From Paenibacillus albiflavus (GTDB lineage: Bacteria > Bacillota > Bacilli > Paenibacillales > NBRC-103111), in NCBI RefSeq assembly GCF_004344915.1, contig NZ_SKFG01000004.1, positions 186,001 to 250,000 on the forward strand: a DNA stretch of 64,000 nt, written 5' to 3'. Below the pieces are notes generated by a model. The model made no database searches, was not told where the DNA came from, and saw only the letters and a list, made by a program, of their open reading frames with translations. The translations under genes were made by a program, and so were the position numbers. Below are positions 43,607 through 52,331 of this stretch, in pieces; within the stretch, counting starts at the first letter, position 1; the number at the start of each line of letters is the position of its first letter.

Positions 43607-45231
43607 CGTCCTTTCTTTAGTTCATCTTGAAAGGCGCGTAAGCGGCTGAATTTATCGCTAAGCGCTTGAATATACATCGTCCATTCGAGCGTCATTTCAA
43701 GCTTGCGATAATACTCAGCCAGCTTGCCGAGAAGCTTCAGAGCAATTTTATACGAAGCGCGGTTCTTCTCTAAGATCGATCTCTCAATATTATGATGATA
43801 GAGAGGCAAGAGCAGTCGCGGGTCAAACTCTTCCACTGCACGTAATTCAAGCGCATATAAATTCAAAGGCGACACCTTCGTTGCAAGCTGCAGATCGACC
43901 CATTGACGATAACGCTTCGATTGCAGCAAATACGATGTATAGTAATAGTAGGATCGCGGAAGCAGGGCTTCCATCGTTTGCACCCATTCATAGTCTGTAT
44001 TCGTATGCTTGGCAGCTTCGGTCCAGTATTGACTCAAGCTGCGAAAATCATCCTGATTCGCTGTTTTCATCAAAGGACGAAGCCAGCGCAGCCACTTCAG
44101 CATAAGCTCCCATTGACCATTTGCTGCACATTCCTCCAAATAGGAGTAGTAATCATCTGCCGTACGCCTATGTACTCGATTTAAAAGAGCATGAGCTTCA
44201 TCAATCTGCCCTGTCATCACTTCAAAATGTGCACGTGCAAGCAGCAGCACATCATGCTTGTTATGACTAGCAGATGCTTTGCCAGGTTGCTCTTTCAGCG
44301 ATTTGGCATGCACCTGATTGAGCTTGGCAATTGCTTCCTCAAGACGTTTAGTTTCCGCTTCGACCCAAGTTATACGATTGCTTAAATAGGTCCAAATTCG
44401 TCTATACACATAGAGCCAATCGATGGGTGACTCTTTACCTTCTAATGCAGTGTCGTCTAATAATTGCAGCAAATGCTGCCAAGCACGTTCATGCGCCTGT
44501 GTTAGCTGAATGGACTTTGCGGCATCGCTGTGAGTCAGTTCATTCAATTTCTCCTGACAGAAGCTAACAGCCTGCTTGCAGCTCGTTTCATGATAGGAGG
44601 AAAGATAGGATGATTTAGATGTCAGGTAGAAGTCTTCGATTTTACGCAACGCAAAAATAAGAATGTTCAGCAGATAGACCTGTTTTATCGCTTTAGGCCA
44701 GGTTGAGGCATAAGCGGATAAGGAGTCCCAGACTGCCATGGCAAACATATCGAACGTATAGGAATGCGAAATCGCAAATCCATGGAATTTCATATCAAAG
44801 AAACGCTGCCATTCCTCTGAAGTACCTGTCTCTTCAGGCACGCCAACCTGTTTGCGTAGCTGCTGAATTCGGGTTTTGGCAGGACGAGGCCTTTTGGCAA
44901 CAAGTGTTTTAAGCTCTTGCAGAACAAGCTCTGGGCGACCATGTGCAGCATATAACGATAAAATAACAGCTGCCATATGCTCACAGGCTGATGAGGAATC
45001 ATGTGAACACTCACTGAGCTCAAATTTCTCTAGATCTAGCGTGACGTGGACAAGTTTATTGTCTTTTACGTCGGCATCTATTTGAAGAATGTCCATTTTG
45101 GGCTCAATATGAACGACATGCCCCTTATGATACAGCCCCCAACCACGATCTAATTCATTGTGTTCAATGTGCTTTGCGAGCTGCTTGAGCAAATAATTTA
45201 TGCGATTTTTCGGAATCTGAAGTTTCGACAT
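43594..45231 (-). CDS. SWIM zinc-finger domain protein (YwqB-like), partner of the SNF2 helicase
   Basis: A 545-residue protein whose residues about 70-95 hold a SWIM-type zinc motif. Here it reads ECSHDSSSACEHMAA, that is C-x-H-x6-C-x-H, with His where most SWIM domains have a second Cys. The rest is an alpha-helical, TPR-like region rich in Trp, Leu and Gln. SWIM proteins commonly pair with SNF2 ATPases; the 13-base overlap with the helicase gene supports a joint DNA-related role. Confidence 0.82.
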   Translation of the reverse strand: MSKLQIPKNRINYLLKQLAKHIEHNELDRGWGLYHKGHVVHIEPKMDILQIDADVKDNKLVHVTLDLEKFELSECSHDSSSACEHMAAVILSLYAAHGRPELVLQELKTLVAKRPRPAKTRIQQLRKQVGVPEETGTSEEWQRFFDMKFHGFAISHSYTFDMFAMAVWDSLSAYASTWPKAIKQVYLLNILIFALRKIEDFYLTSKSSYLSSYHETSCKQAVSFCQEKLNELTHSDAAKSIQLTQAHERAWQHLLQLLDDTALEGKESPIDWLYVYRRIWTYLSNRITWVEAETKRLEEAIAKLNQVHAKSLKEQPGKASASHNKHDVLLLARAHFEVMTGQIDEAHALLNRVHRRTADDYYSYLEECAANGQWELMLKWLRWLRPLMKTANQDDFRSLSQYWTEAAKHTNTDYEWVQTMEALLPRSYYYYTSYLLQSKRYRQWVDLQLATKVSPLNLYALELRAVEEFDPRLLLPLYHHNIERSILEKNRASYKIALKLLGKLAEYYRKLEMTLEWTMYIQALSDKFSRLRAFQDELKKGRWMS

Positions 45232-45406
45232 TATGAGGAGGCCTCCGAAACCATAGGGTAATAGTGAATTTGTTTATCCTTTTATCATACCAAATTTTAA
45301 GAATAAAAGCCCATTTCATTTTCAGCATTGACAGTATTGCGGAATCTAATCTCAAAATATGATACACTCGTAACTAAAACCATAAGTTTGGAAGGGAACG
45401 AGGCGA

Positions 45407-45700
45407 ATGGGCGTAAAGTTTGCCAGAGAATATGAAGACATTCACCAAGAATTAGCTGAAGCGATAGCAGGAATAGGGGAGGTCTACGCTTTTTTTGAGA
45501 TGACGTTCCTGGAGTGGAACGGACTTGCCAAGGAAGAACAAGAAGAATGCATTCGTACTTTGACGGATGACGTGTTCTATGCGCTGGGTTCCACGTCTGA
45601 GGTTGAGATTGGTCTCGGCGTTATTCGATATGACGCTGCTCGGCATCTCATTAAAGTATCTTCACAAGATGGACTAACGACTATAATTAACTTGGTATAA
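45407..45700 (+). CDS. Conserved-looking small cytoplasmic protein of unknown function (97 residues)
   Basis: Acidic protein: an N-terminal helical part (FAREYEDIHQELAEAIAGIGEVYAF) and a C-terminal beta part (VEIGLGVIRYDAARHLIKVS). No family recognised. GGAAGGGAACGAGG precedes the ATG. It stands 36 bases upstream of recQ on the same strand and is probably co-transcribed with it. Confidence 0.72.
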   Translation: MGVKFAREYEDIHQELAEAIAGIGEVYAFFEMTFLEWNGLAKEEQEECIRTLTDDVFYALGSTSEVEIGLGVIRYDAARHLIKVSSQDGLTTIINLV

Positions 45701-45736
45701 AATAAGCTTCATGAAACATCCGAAAGGAAAAGGTTA

Positions 45737-47569
45737 ATGGAACAAATAAATGAAGCGATTGCGCTTCTAAAACAATATTATGGATATCCGAAGTTTCGTA
45801 AGGGACAGGAGCAGATCGTTACGAGTTTGCTAAACGGCTATGATGTGATTGGGATTATGCCAACAGGTGGCGGCAAATCGATCTGCTACCAAATTCCCGC
45901 ATTAATGCTGCCTGGCGTGACGCTCGTTGTTTCGCCACTTATTTCCCTCATGAAGGATCAGGTGGATGCGCTCAACCAGCTTGGAATTCCGGCTGCCTAT
46001 ATCAACTCAACCTTGGATTGGCAGGAGGTGGAGCAGCGGATTCGCGATGCGATGCAAGGGAAGCTGAAGCTGCTTTATGTCGCTCCTGAGCGGCTTGAGC
46101 TAGGCGGCTTCCGCCAACGGATGGCAGCCCTGAACATCCCGCTTGTCGCTGTCGATGAAGCCCACTGCGTTTCGCAATGGGGACACGACTTCAGACCAAG
46201 CTATGCGAATATTGCACCGTTCATTGACGAACTGCCGCAGCGCCCTCTCGTCGCTGCGTTTACTGCCACCGCCACCGAAGAGGTGACGGAGGATATTGCG
46301 CGCCTTCTGCGGTTGCAAACCGCAGAGGCGCATGTGACAGGCTTCGGTCGCGAGAACCTCGCCTTATCCGTGCTGCGCGGGGAGAATAAGCGGGACTTCG
46401 TCCTTCGCTATGCCCGCGCACACACAGGACGTCCCGGCATCATATATGCCGCGACTAGACGCGAGGTGGACGAGCTGCACGCCCACCTTGGCAAAAGCGG
46501 CATCGCCGTCGGCAAGTACCACGCCGGCCTACCTGACAGCGAGCGTGCCCGCTCGCAGGAAGCGTTCCTCTATGACGACATACGCGTCATGATCGCGACG
46601 AACGCATTCGGCATGGGGATCGACAAGTCTAACGTTCGCTACGTTATCCACTACAACATGCCGAAGAACATGGAGAGCTATTACCAGGAAGCGGGACGTG
46701 CGGGTCGTGATGGCGAGCCGAGTGAATGTATTTTGCTATTCTCGGCTCAAGATATCGTCACACAGAAATTCTTGATCGAGCAGGGGACGCAGAGTGAGGA
46801 CCGCAAGCTGCTCGATTATCGCAAATTACAACTCATGGTAGACTATTGCTACACACCGCAATGTTTGCACAGCTATATTCTGCAATATTTCGGCGATACG
46901 ATTGAAGCGAAGGCTTGTGGAGAGTGTTCTTCCTGCAAGGATGAACGTGAGACTGTAGATATTACGGTAGAAGCACAGAAGATTTTCTCCTGCGTCAGGC
47001 GTATGGGAGAACGATTCGGTGTCACGCTTGTTGCAGGTGTACTAAAAGGGTCGCGTGCACAGCGTATTATGCAAAATCGGTTCGATAAGCTGCCAACGCA
47101 TGGCGCACTGAATACAATGACAGAGAAGGCAATCGCCGATCTCATTAACGTGCTTATCGCAGAAGGCTATCTTGGATTAACAGAAGGGCAGTACCCAACG
47201 GTTAAGCTGGAATGGCCTGCTGTGGATGTACTTAAAGGGAGCGCAAGTGTCTTCCAGAAAGTCAGTCGCCCTGAGCGGCATGCTGCCGCGGCGGCGAACA
47301 GCACCCTGTTCGAACAGCTTCGCTTACTTCGCCGTGAAATTGCTGAGCGTGAGAAAGTGCCACCATATCTTATCTTTAACGATGCGACACTGCGTGAAAT
47401 GAGTGAGCGCTGCCCGATCACTTCGTTCGATATGCTGTCGGTCAAAGGTGTCGGTGAAGCCAAATACCGTAAATACGGAGAACCGTTCCTGGAACTGTTG
47501 CGACAGTACGCAGGTGATGATGTTGGCTTAACGCATGAAATAGATGATATCGAAGATGTCCCGTTTTAA
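45737..47569 (+). CDS. recQ: ATP-dependent DNA helicase RecQ
   Basis: 3'-5' DNA helicase of 610 residues in recombination and fork repair. Motif I is MPTGGGKSICYQ, motif II VDEAHCVSQWGHDFRPSY, followed by AFTATAT, and motif VI QEAGRAGRDG. The RQC zinc cysteines are in YTPQCLHSYIL and ACGECSSC, and a C-terminal HRDC domain runs from about residue 515 (LFEQLRLLRREIAEREKVPP). The middle of the gene (46080-46620) is distinctly GC-rich with several hairpins. Confidence 0.95.
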   Translation: MEQINEAIALLKQYYGYPKFRKGQEQIVTSLLNGYDVIGIMPTGGGKSICYQIPALMLPGVTLVVSPLISLMKDQVDALNQLGIPAAYINSTLDWQEVEQRIRDAMQGKLKLLYVAPERLELGGFRQRMAALNIPLVAVDEAHCVSQWGHDFRPSYANIAPFIDELPQRPLVAAFTATATEEVTEDIARLLRLQTAEAHVTGFGRENLALSVLRGENKRDFVLRYARAHTGRPGIIYAATRREVDELHAHLGKSGIAVGKYHAGLPDSERARSQEAFLYDDIRVMIATNAFGMGIDKSNVRYVIHYNMPKNMESYYQEAGRAGRDGEPSECILLFSAQDIVTQKFLIEQGTQSEDRKLLDYRKLQLMVDYCYTPQCLHSYILQYFGDTIEAKACGECSSCKDERETVDITVEAQKIFSCVRRMGERFGVTLVAGVLKGSRAQRIMQNRFDKLPTHGALNTMTEKAIADLINVLIAEGYLGLTEGQYPTVKLEWPAVDVLKGSASVFQKVSRPERHAAAAANSTLFEQLRLLRREIAEREKVPPYLIFNDATLREMSERCPITSFDMLSVKGVGEAKYRKYGEPFLELLRQYAGDDVGLTHEIDDIEDVPF

Positions 47570-47608
47570 CGAAGCACAACCTGATTCCCCTATCTACGGA
47601 TACGATAA

Positions 47609-47642
47609 AGCACCCCGTCAACTGACGAGGTGCTGTTTGTTA
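47609..47642 (+). terminator. Terminator after recQ
   Basis: 12-bp arms (AGCACCCCGTCA at 47609-47620 with 47623-47634, one G-T pair), followed by GTTTGTTATATT. It also separates recQ from the convergent GNAT gene. Confidence 0.75.
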
Positions 47643-47646
47643 TATT

Positions 47647-48135
47647 CTAGATTTGATTTGGATTTGGATCATAAACCATGCAATGAACTTGGGTGACGCT
47701 TCCTCTTGCAGGACGTTCATAGGTGTCTGTGTGGACGAAGCCTACTCGTTCATACACTTTATAGGCGCGAACATTCCACGTTGCGACCTCAAGGTCGATC
47801 TCGTTCTGTGGATTTCTCTCCTTAGCGGCTTCAATTAGAACCCGAATGAAGTTAGCTCCTATCCCTTGATTGCATAGATCTGGACGAAGTCCTAGACCAA
47901 TTCTCGTCACCCCTTGTAGGGGGAAGAATTGTGCATATCCTAGTAATTCATCGTTCTCGTCCATATAAGCGTAATACTGTTTTTGACGAAGGACAGGATC
48001 GGCAAACTCCTCCTGATTGCGATTCATTTGTTCCCATGAAGGCCAGTTATAGACATCATATGGGTCTGGATATCGCCAAGAGCAAATTTGCTTGCCCTGT
48101 TCCTCGGATAGCGGATTAAGCTTAGCCTGCAACAT
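47647..48135 (-). CDS. GNAT-family N-acetyltransferase
   Basis: Acetyltransferase of about 162 residues. The cofactor site IGLGLRPDLCNQGIGANFIR is followed by the typical late region VATWNVRAYKVYERVGFVHTD. I start it at ATG 48135, which overlaps the end of the ABC permease gene by 14 bases and implies translational coupling. A TTG at 48165 is the alternative. It is the third gene of the minus-strand exporter operon; the substrate is unknown. Confidence 0.8.
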   Translation of the reverse strand: MLQAKLNPLSEEQGKQICSWRYPDPYDVYNWPSWEQMNRNQEEFADPVLRQKQYYAYMDENDELLGYAQFFPLQGVTRIGLGLRPDLCNQGIGANFIRVLIEAAKERNPQNEIDLEVATWNVRAYKVYERVGFVHTDTYERPARGSVTQVHCMVYDPNPNQI

Positions 48136-49105
48136 CACGTTTAATGAAGAGCAGCCATGATACAAGATGGAATACGATAAAGTAAGCGACTAGCATGATG
48201 ATTGAGAATCCGAGCGTCATATCAGGTCGAAGCGGCTCTAATCCACCAAAATATTGTGTTAAATCCAGATTTGCAAAGAGGGTATACTTGACCCAATTAT
48301 AACCGCTGAACAAGCCGACGATTGTATTGCCGACAAGCATGAGTCCAAGCGAGAAGGCAATCGCCATCGCAGAACTGCGGAATGCGGAAGAAATCATAAA
48401 AGAAAGTGTCACATACATAATAAGTGAAACAATTTGGAAGCCGTATGTTTTAAGAACTTGAAGGACCATGGATCTTTCATGAACAAGCCCATCACTACCT
48501 ATATAGAGATCAACTTGCGATAATCCGGTAAAACCTTCGGTTATGGCCCCTAATAGGAACGATGTAATGAACATGACAATTAATAAAACAAGTGAGAACA
48601 ACAGGGTAGCGATATATTTATTAATGAGAATTTTGGTTCTTGTTGCCGGTCGAATGAGCAATAGCTTAATCGTTCCCCAAGAAAATTCAGCTGCGATCAT
48701 ATCAGCAGCGACAATAATGGTGAGCAAGGTAACTAAGCTCGTTAACATCGCCATATTGTTCATGGAGCTCCAAAGCGTATTTTCATAAGGGTTAAGGTTA
48801 TGCTCTAATCGATATTCACTGATTTTAATTCTATTTTCTATGTTATTGGTAATTTTAGCGATCGTATCCTGTCCCATTTCTTTAGGAAGAGACGTTAAAC
48901 TTTGTTGATCTTCTTTGATGGATAGCTCTACTTGCGTTTTCCAATCTTGTGTTGCGGTTGGTTTCGTATCAAATGTTTTGAACAGGACCGTCATAAGAAT
49001 TAATGCTCCGATTAGAATCAAGAACATGATCCAAGTACGTGGTCTTCTATAGATTTTCATATTTTCATTTTGTATTAAAGAGATGGAACTAGACAATTTG
49101 CTCAC
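48122..49105 (-). CDS. ABC-2 type permease of a second antibiotic-type exporter
   Basis: A 327-residue membrane subunit with an N-terminal helix, an external domain of about 80 residues, then five helices. IAAEFSWGTIKLLLIRPATRTKIL is the typical ABC-2 coupling region. It overlaps the ATPase gene by 17 bases. With that ATPase it forms a BcrAB-like exporter, one permease per operon here, unlike the two-permease system at the left edge of the window. Confidence 0.85.
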   Translation of the reverse strand: MSKLSSSISLIQNENMKIYRRPRTWIMFLILIGALILMTVLFKTFDTKPTATQDWKTQVELSIKEDQQSLTSLPKEMGQDTIAKITNNIENRIKISEYRLEHNLNPYENTLWSSMNNMAMLTSLVTLLTIIVAADMIAAEFSWGTIKLLLIRPATRTKILINKYIATLLFSLVLLIVMFITSFLLGAITEGFTGLSQVDLYIGSDGLVHERSMVLQVLKTYGFQIVSLIMYVTLSFMISSAFRSSAMAIAFSLGLMLVGNTIVGLFSGYNWVKYTLFANLDLTQYFGGLEPLRPDMTLGFSIIMLVAYFIVFHLVSWLLFIKRDVAG

Positions 49106-50015
49106 TCCTTGTCATTTCGAGGAATTGATCTTCAAGTGATTTGTTCATCGAGCGAACGCTGTAGATTTTGACGCCTGCATGTACGAGTAACGCTGTGATT
49201 TCAGGAATTTGTTCACGTTCTGCTTGCAATTCAATTCCTTCCGATGTAATAGCAGGGGAAGTCTTCTCTGCGATAGGTGTGAGTGCTTGAAGAGCAGCTT
49301 CCACTGAATCGACTTCTACAATGACGCGTTTAAGGGCTGCTGTAGATTTGGCTTCTACCAAAGATCGCACGTCAATTAGCTTACCGTTCTGAATGATGGC
49401 AACACGGTCACACATAAGCTCCATTTCGGAGAGCAAGTGGGAAGATACGACGACAGCGATTCCTTCGTCTTGTGACAATTGGCGAAGATAATCACGTAAT
49501 TCGCGAATACCTGCTGGATCAAGTCCGTTCGTTGGCTCGTCGAGAATGAGCACTTTCGGTTTATGAAGAATCGCTTGCGCAACCCCTAAGCGTTGGCGCA
49601 TACCAAGTGAGTAGCGTTTTACTTTCTCGTGAATGCGATTTTTGAGTCCAACTAATTCAATAACTTCATCGATTCTTTCTTTGGTTACCCCTTCATGCAT
49701 ACGCGCAAAATGAACCAAATTTTGATATCCTGTCAAGAATTTATACATTTCAGGATTCTCGACGATAGCTCCAATTTGGCTCATGGCAAGTTCAAAATTT
49801 TGTTTAACTGAAGTGCCGTTAATATATACTTCGCCTTCTGTCATCGATATAAGTCCGACGATCATGCGGATCGTTGTTGTTTTACCAGCGCCATTCGGGC
49901 CTAAGAGTCCGAATACTTCTCCTCTTGGAATGTCAATTGTCAGGTGGTCGACAATGGTTCGGGAACCAATTTTCTTCGTTACATTACGAAGTTGTAATAC
50001 GGTGTTCTCCTGCAT
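49089..50015 (-). CDS. ABC transporter ATP-binding protein (BcrA-like)
   Basis: A 308-residue ATPase: Walker A GPNGAGKTTTIRM (about residue 40), signature YSLGMRQRLGVAQA, Walker B LILDEPTNGLDPAGI, switch His in VVVSSHLLSEM. A C-terminal extension of about 80 residues ends KSLEDQFLEMTR, the BcrA-type ending, as in the partial ATPase at the window start. It drives the adjacent ABC-2 permease; substrates in this family are usually peptide antibiotics. Confidence 0.9.
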   Translation of the reverse strand: MQENTVLQLRNVTKKIGSRTIVDHLTIDIPRGEVFGLLGPNGAGKTTTIRMIVGLISMTEGEVYINGTSVKQNFELAMSQIGAIVENPEMYKFLTGYQNLVHFARMHEGVTKERIDEVIELVGLKNRIHEKVKRYSLGMRQRLGVAQAILHKPKVLILDEPTNGLDPAGIRELRDYLRQLSQDEGIAVVVSSHLLSEMELMCDRVAIIQNGKLIDVRSLVEAKSTAALKRVIVEVDSVEAALQALTPIAEKTSPAITSEGIELQAEREQIPEITALLVHAGVKIYSVRSMNKSLEDQFLEMTRSEQIV

Positions 50016-50188
50016 AACGTACCTCCACTACTAATTTATGATATGTATACTATATAACATTGACGTAACTTGGTAAAACAATACAAAGTATGGGTATAAA
50101 CTAGACTTTAGTAGGGTTTTATTTGCTAGAATATCGTATACTGATAAGAAGGATTATTATAGTTATATGTTGGGAGAGTGAAACGTAA

Positions 50189-51028
50189 ATGAAATCTATC
50201 GTAAGCCCAGAATGGTTAGCAGAACATTTGGAAGATTCTAATCTCGTGATAGTGGATTGCAGGTTTATACTAGGGCAGCCTGATTTCGGAGGACAAGCCT
50301 ATGCAGAAGATCATATAGCAGGAGCTTATTATTTGGTTCTTAACAAGGATTTATCAGGTCCTATTCGAGAGCATGGAGGCAGACATCCATTGCCTGACTT
50401 AGGTACATTATCCTTGCGTTTTGGCTCGATTGGCATTGATGCAAGCAAGGTAGTCGTAGCTTATGATGATCAAGGCGGCATGAATGCATCACGTCTGTGG
50501 TGGCTGCTGCAATTTCTTAATCATCAAGAGGTGTATGTACTTGATCGTGGCTATTCGAGCTGGAAGGCAGCAGGCTATCCGATCAGTTCCGAAGTGCCTG
50601 CGACAGTTGATAACGTAACCTTCTCACCTAAAGTTCAACGCCAAATGCTTGCTTCAGTAGATGAAGTGAGAGACAAATTAGGGCGTGCAGGAACAATTCT
50701 GATCGATTCTCGCGAGGAGCGTCGTTACTTAGGACTTGAGGAAGCAATTGATCGCGCTGCAGGTCACATCCCTGGAGCACGCAATTATTTCTGGAAGGGT
50801 GTCTTAACGGAAGATGGAGCTTGGGCTGGCTCAGAAATTCAAGCGGAGCGATTCCAGGCGATTAACAAAGAAGATGAGGTTATCGTCTACTGTGGATCAG
50901 GTGTATCTGCTTGCCCGAACGTGATTGCGCTACATGAAGCGGGTTTCCCTAAAGTGAAACTATATTCGGGTTCATGGAGCGATTGGATTAGCTATGAGGA
51001 CAATCCGATCGCTACGGGAGAAGAGTAA
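50189..51028 (+). CDS. Sulfurtransferase with two rhodanese domains
   Basis: Thiosulfate or 3-mercaptopyruvate sulfurtransferase of 279 residues. The first rhodanese domain (about 1-130) starts VSPEWLAEHLEDSNLVIVDCR and lacks a catalytic Cys. The second has LIDSREERRYLG and the active loop YCGSGVSACPNVIALHEAG with the persulfide Cys near residue 233. The CGSGVSA loop is the bacterial TST type. A terminator lies 33 bases beyond the stop. Confidence 0.9.
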   Translation: MKSIVSPEWLAEHLEDSNLVIVDCRFILGQPDFGGQAYAEDHIAGAYYLVLNKDLSGPIREHGGRHPLPDLGTLSLRFGSIGIDASKVVVAYDDQGGMNASRLWWLLQFLNHQEVYVLDRGYSSWKAAGYPISSEVPATVDNVTFSPKVQRQMLASVDEVRDKLGRAGTILIDSREERRYLGLEEAIDRAAGHIPGARNYFWKGVLTEDGAWAGSEIQAERFQAINKEDEVIVYCGSGVSACPNVIALHEAGFPKVKLYSGSWSDWISYEDNPIATGEE

Positions 51029-51060
51029 GGGCCAGGAGGCGCAACGGACGTGGGGTGGGA

Positions 51061-51105
51061 GGGCTGTGATAGTTTGCCGGTGGGCAGGCTATTGCAGCCC
51101 TTTTT
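51061..51105 (+). terminator. Terminator after the sulfurtransferase gene
   Basis: 18-bp stem (51061-51078 with 51083-51100, four G-T pairs) with loop GGTG and TTTTT after it. Confidence 0.82.
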
Positions 51106-51250
51106 GAGCTTCTCTGCAAACAACTTGCAAACAAGAACCCGCTGAAAACAGTTACTGAAGCCCCGGAGTTAGCTACAGTTGGGCGGCAGGATCGCTAAAC
51201 TAACGGGAGGATTGCGAAACAAAAGATAGAACGATGGAAAATGGGGATAG
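51106..51250. other. Unexplained non-coding stretch before marR
   Basis: No credible open frame with a ribosome site. It contains short imperfect direct repeats: TGCAAACAACTTGCAAACAA near its start, and GGCAGGATCGCTAAAC against GGGAGGATTGCGAAAC near its end. It may be a decayed element. Confidence 0.35.
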
Positions 51251-51251
51251 A

Positions 51252-51280
51252 TTGACAGTGTGCTGTCAAATTGTTATGAT
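51252..51280 (+). promoter_or_regulatory. marR promoter with an operator palindrome over the -35 box
   Basis: TTGACA (51252-51257) and TATGAT (51275-51280), spacer exactly 17. The perfect inverted repeat TTGACAG-TGTG-CTGTCAA (51252-51269) covers the -35 box and is a natural autorepression site. The predicted transcription start falls at the ATG of marR itself. Confidence 0.72.
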
Positions 51281-51286
51281 GCAATT

Positions 51287-51799
51287 ATGAAACCAATAGA
51301 TAAACCAGAGGACTCCTTAAGCAGATTTTCACTGAGTATTTTCCACATTAACGGGTTGCTAATGCGTTCCGGGGACATTATCACGCGTTCAATTGATCAA
51401 AGCAGTGCCAGGTGGCAGGTCCTTGGTCGCATTGGATATAAACCTCAAACGGTGGCAAAGATCGCTCGTGATATGGGGCATGCACGTCAGAGTGTGCAAC
51501 GTGTTGCAGACGTATTAGTAAATGAAGGTCTGGCTATCTATAAGGACCACCAGACCGATCGACGCACAAAGCTGGTTGAACTTACTCCGAGAGGTGCAGA
51601 AGTACTGGGTGCTATCTACGAGCAATATGCCGAATGGAACCAGCATCTAATTACCAAACTCGACCCAGAGCAACTGGATAAGATAGCAGATGCTCTTGAG
51701 AATGTCGGGCGAATTCTGGAGAAGGAGGTAAGCTTCTTTAGTAATGGGAGTTGGAAAAGCATGAATACTGGAGAAAAAAATGAAAATGAGAATAAGTGA
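51287..51799 (+). CDS. MarR-family transcriptional regulator, probably leaderless
   Basis: A winged-helix regulator of about 170 residues. The recognition region IARDMGHARQSVQRVADVLV and wing DHQTDRRTKLVELTPRGAEV are typical MarR. The ATG at 51287 is only 7 bases after the -10 box of a strong promoter and has no ribosome site, so translation from a leaderless mRNA is likely. The palindrome over the -35 box suggests autorepression. The downstream VOC and DUF1569-like genes on the same strand may belong to its regulon. Confidence 0.85.
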   Translation: MKPIDKPEDSLSRFSLSIFHINGLLMRSGDIITRSIDQSSARWQVLGRIGYKPQTVAKIARDMGHARQSVQRVADVLVNEGLAIYKDHQTDRRTKLVELTPRGAEVLGAIYEQYAEWNQHLITKLDPEQLDKIADALENVGRILEKEVSFFSNGSWKSMNTGEKNENENK

Positions 51800-51852
51800 T
51801 TGTTGGTCGTTAAAAGGGTCATAAATATAAATGAATTAGGAGGCATAGCTTC

Positions 51853-52218
51853 ATGCAGCGGTTATTTATTTGGGTCGAAATTCCGGTGGGTAACATGGAA
51901 CGGGCAAAAACGTTTTACGAGCAGATTTTTAAGATTGAAATGCCAAAAATGGAGATAGGGGATAGTAATTATGCGTTTTTCCCTGTTCAGGAGCAGTTTA
52001 ATGGGGGCGCTCTGGTTCACGGCCCGAATCACAAGCCAGCAGTAGATGGCGTCACCGTATATCTGGACGGAAGCCCCGATCTAGCGACAATTTTGTCACG
52101 GGTTAACGAGGCAGGTGGAAAAGTGATCATGGAGAAAACTTATACTGGGAAGAATGCCGGTTATTTGGGGATGTTTCTAGATACTGAGGGAAATCGCATC
52201 GGACTACAGCATTTGTAA
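51853..52218 (+). CDS. VOC-superfamily (glyoxalase/bleomycin-resistance fold) protein
   Basis: A 121-residue single-unit VOC protein. VEIPVGNMERAKTFYEQIF is the usual first beta-alpha unit, and GYLGMFLDTEGNRIGLQHL the last strand with the metal-side Glu position. TTAGGAGG is upstream of ATG 51853. It lies 53 bases after marR, so it may be the resistance or detoxification target of that regulator. Confidence 0.85.
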   Translation: MQRLFIWVEIPVGNMERAKTFYEQIFKIEMPKMEIGDSNYAFFPVQEQFNGGALVHGPNHKPAVDGVTVYLDGSPDLATILSRVNEAGGKVIMEKTYTGKNAGYLGMFLDTEGNRIGLQHL

Positions 52219-52331
52219 ACTTCCGCAAATGCGATACTTTTTCCTGTTTCCCATTCTTGATGGGAACTGGAAGCAGGGATTTTCCCAGTCAAATTCACGA
52301 GTACAAAAGGTGATTTTAAGGGAGTGTGCCC

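Noticed and set aside
45328-45363. TTGACA followed by TATGAT as a promoter for the 97-residue protein and recQ
   Set aside because: The spacer is 24 bases, too long for sigma-A or for MerR-type promoters; a promoter is probably nearby, but I could not define it.
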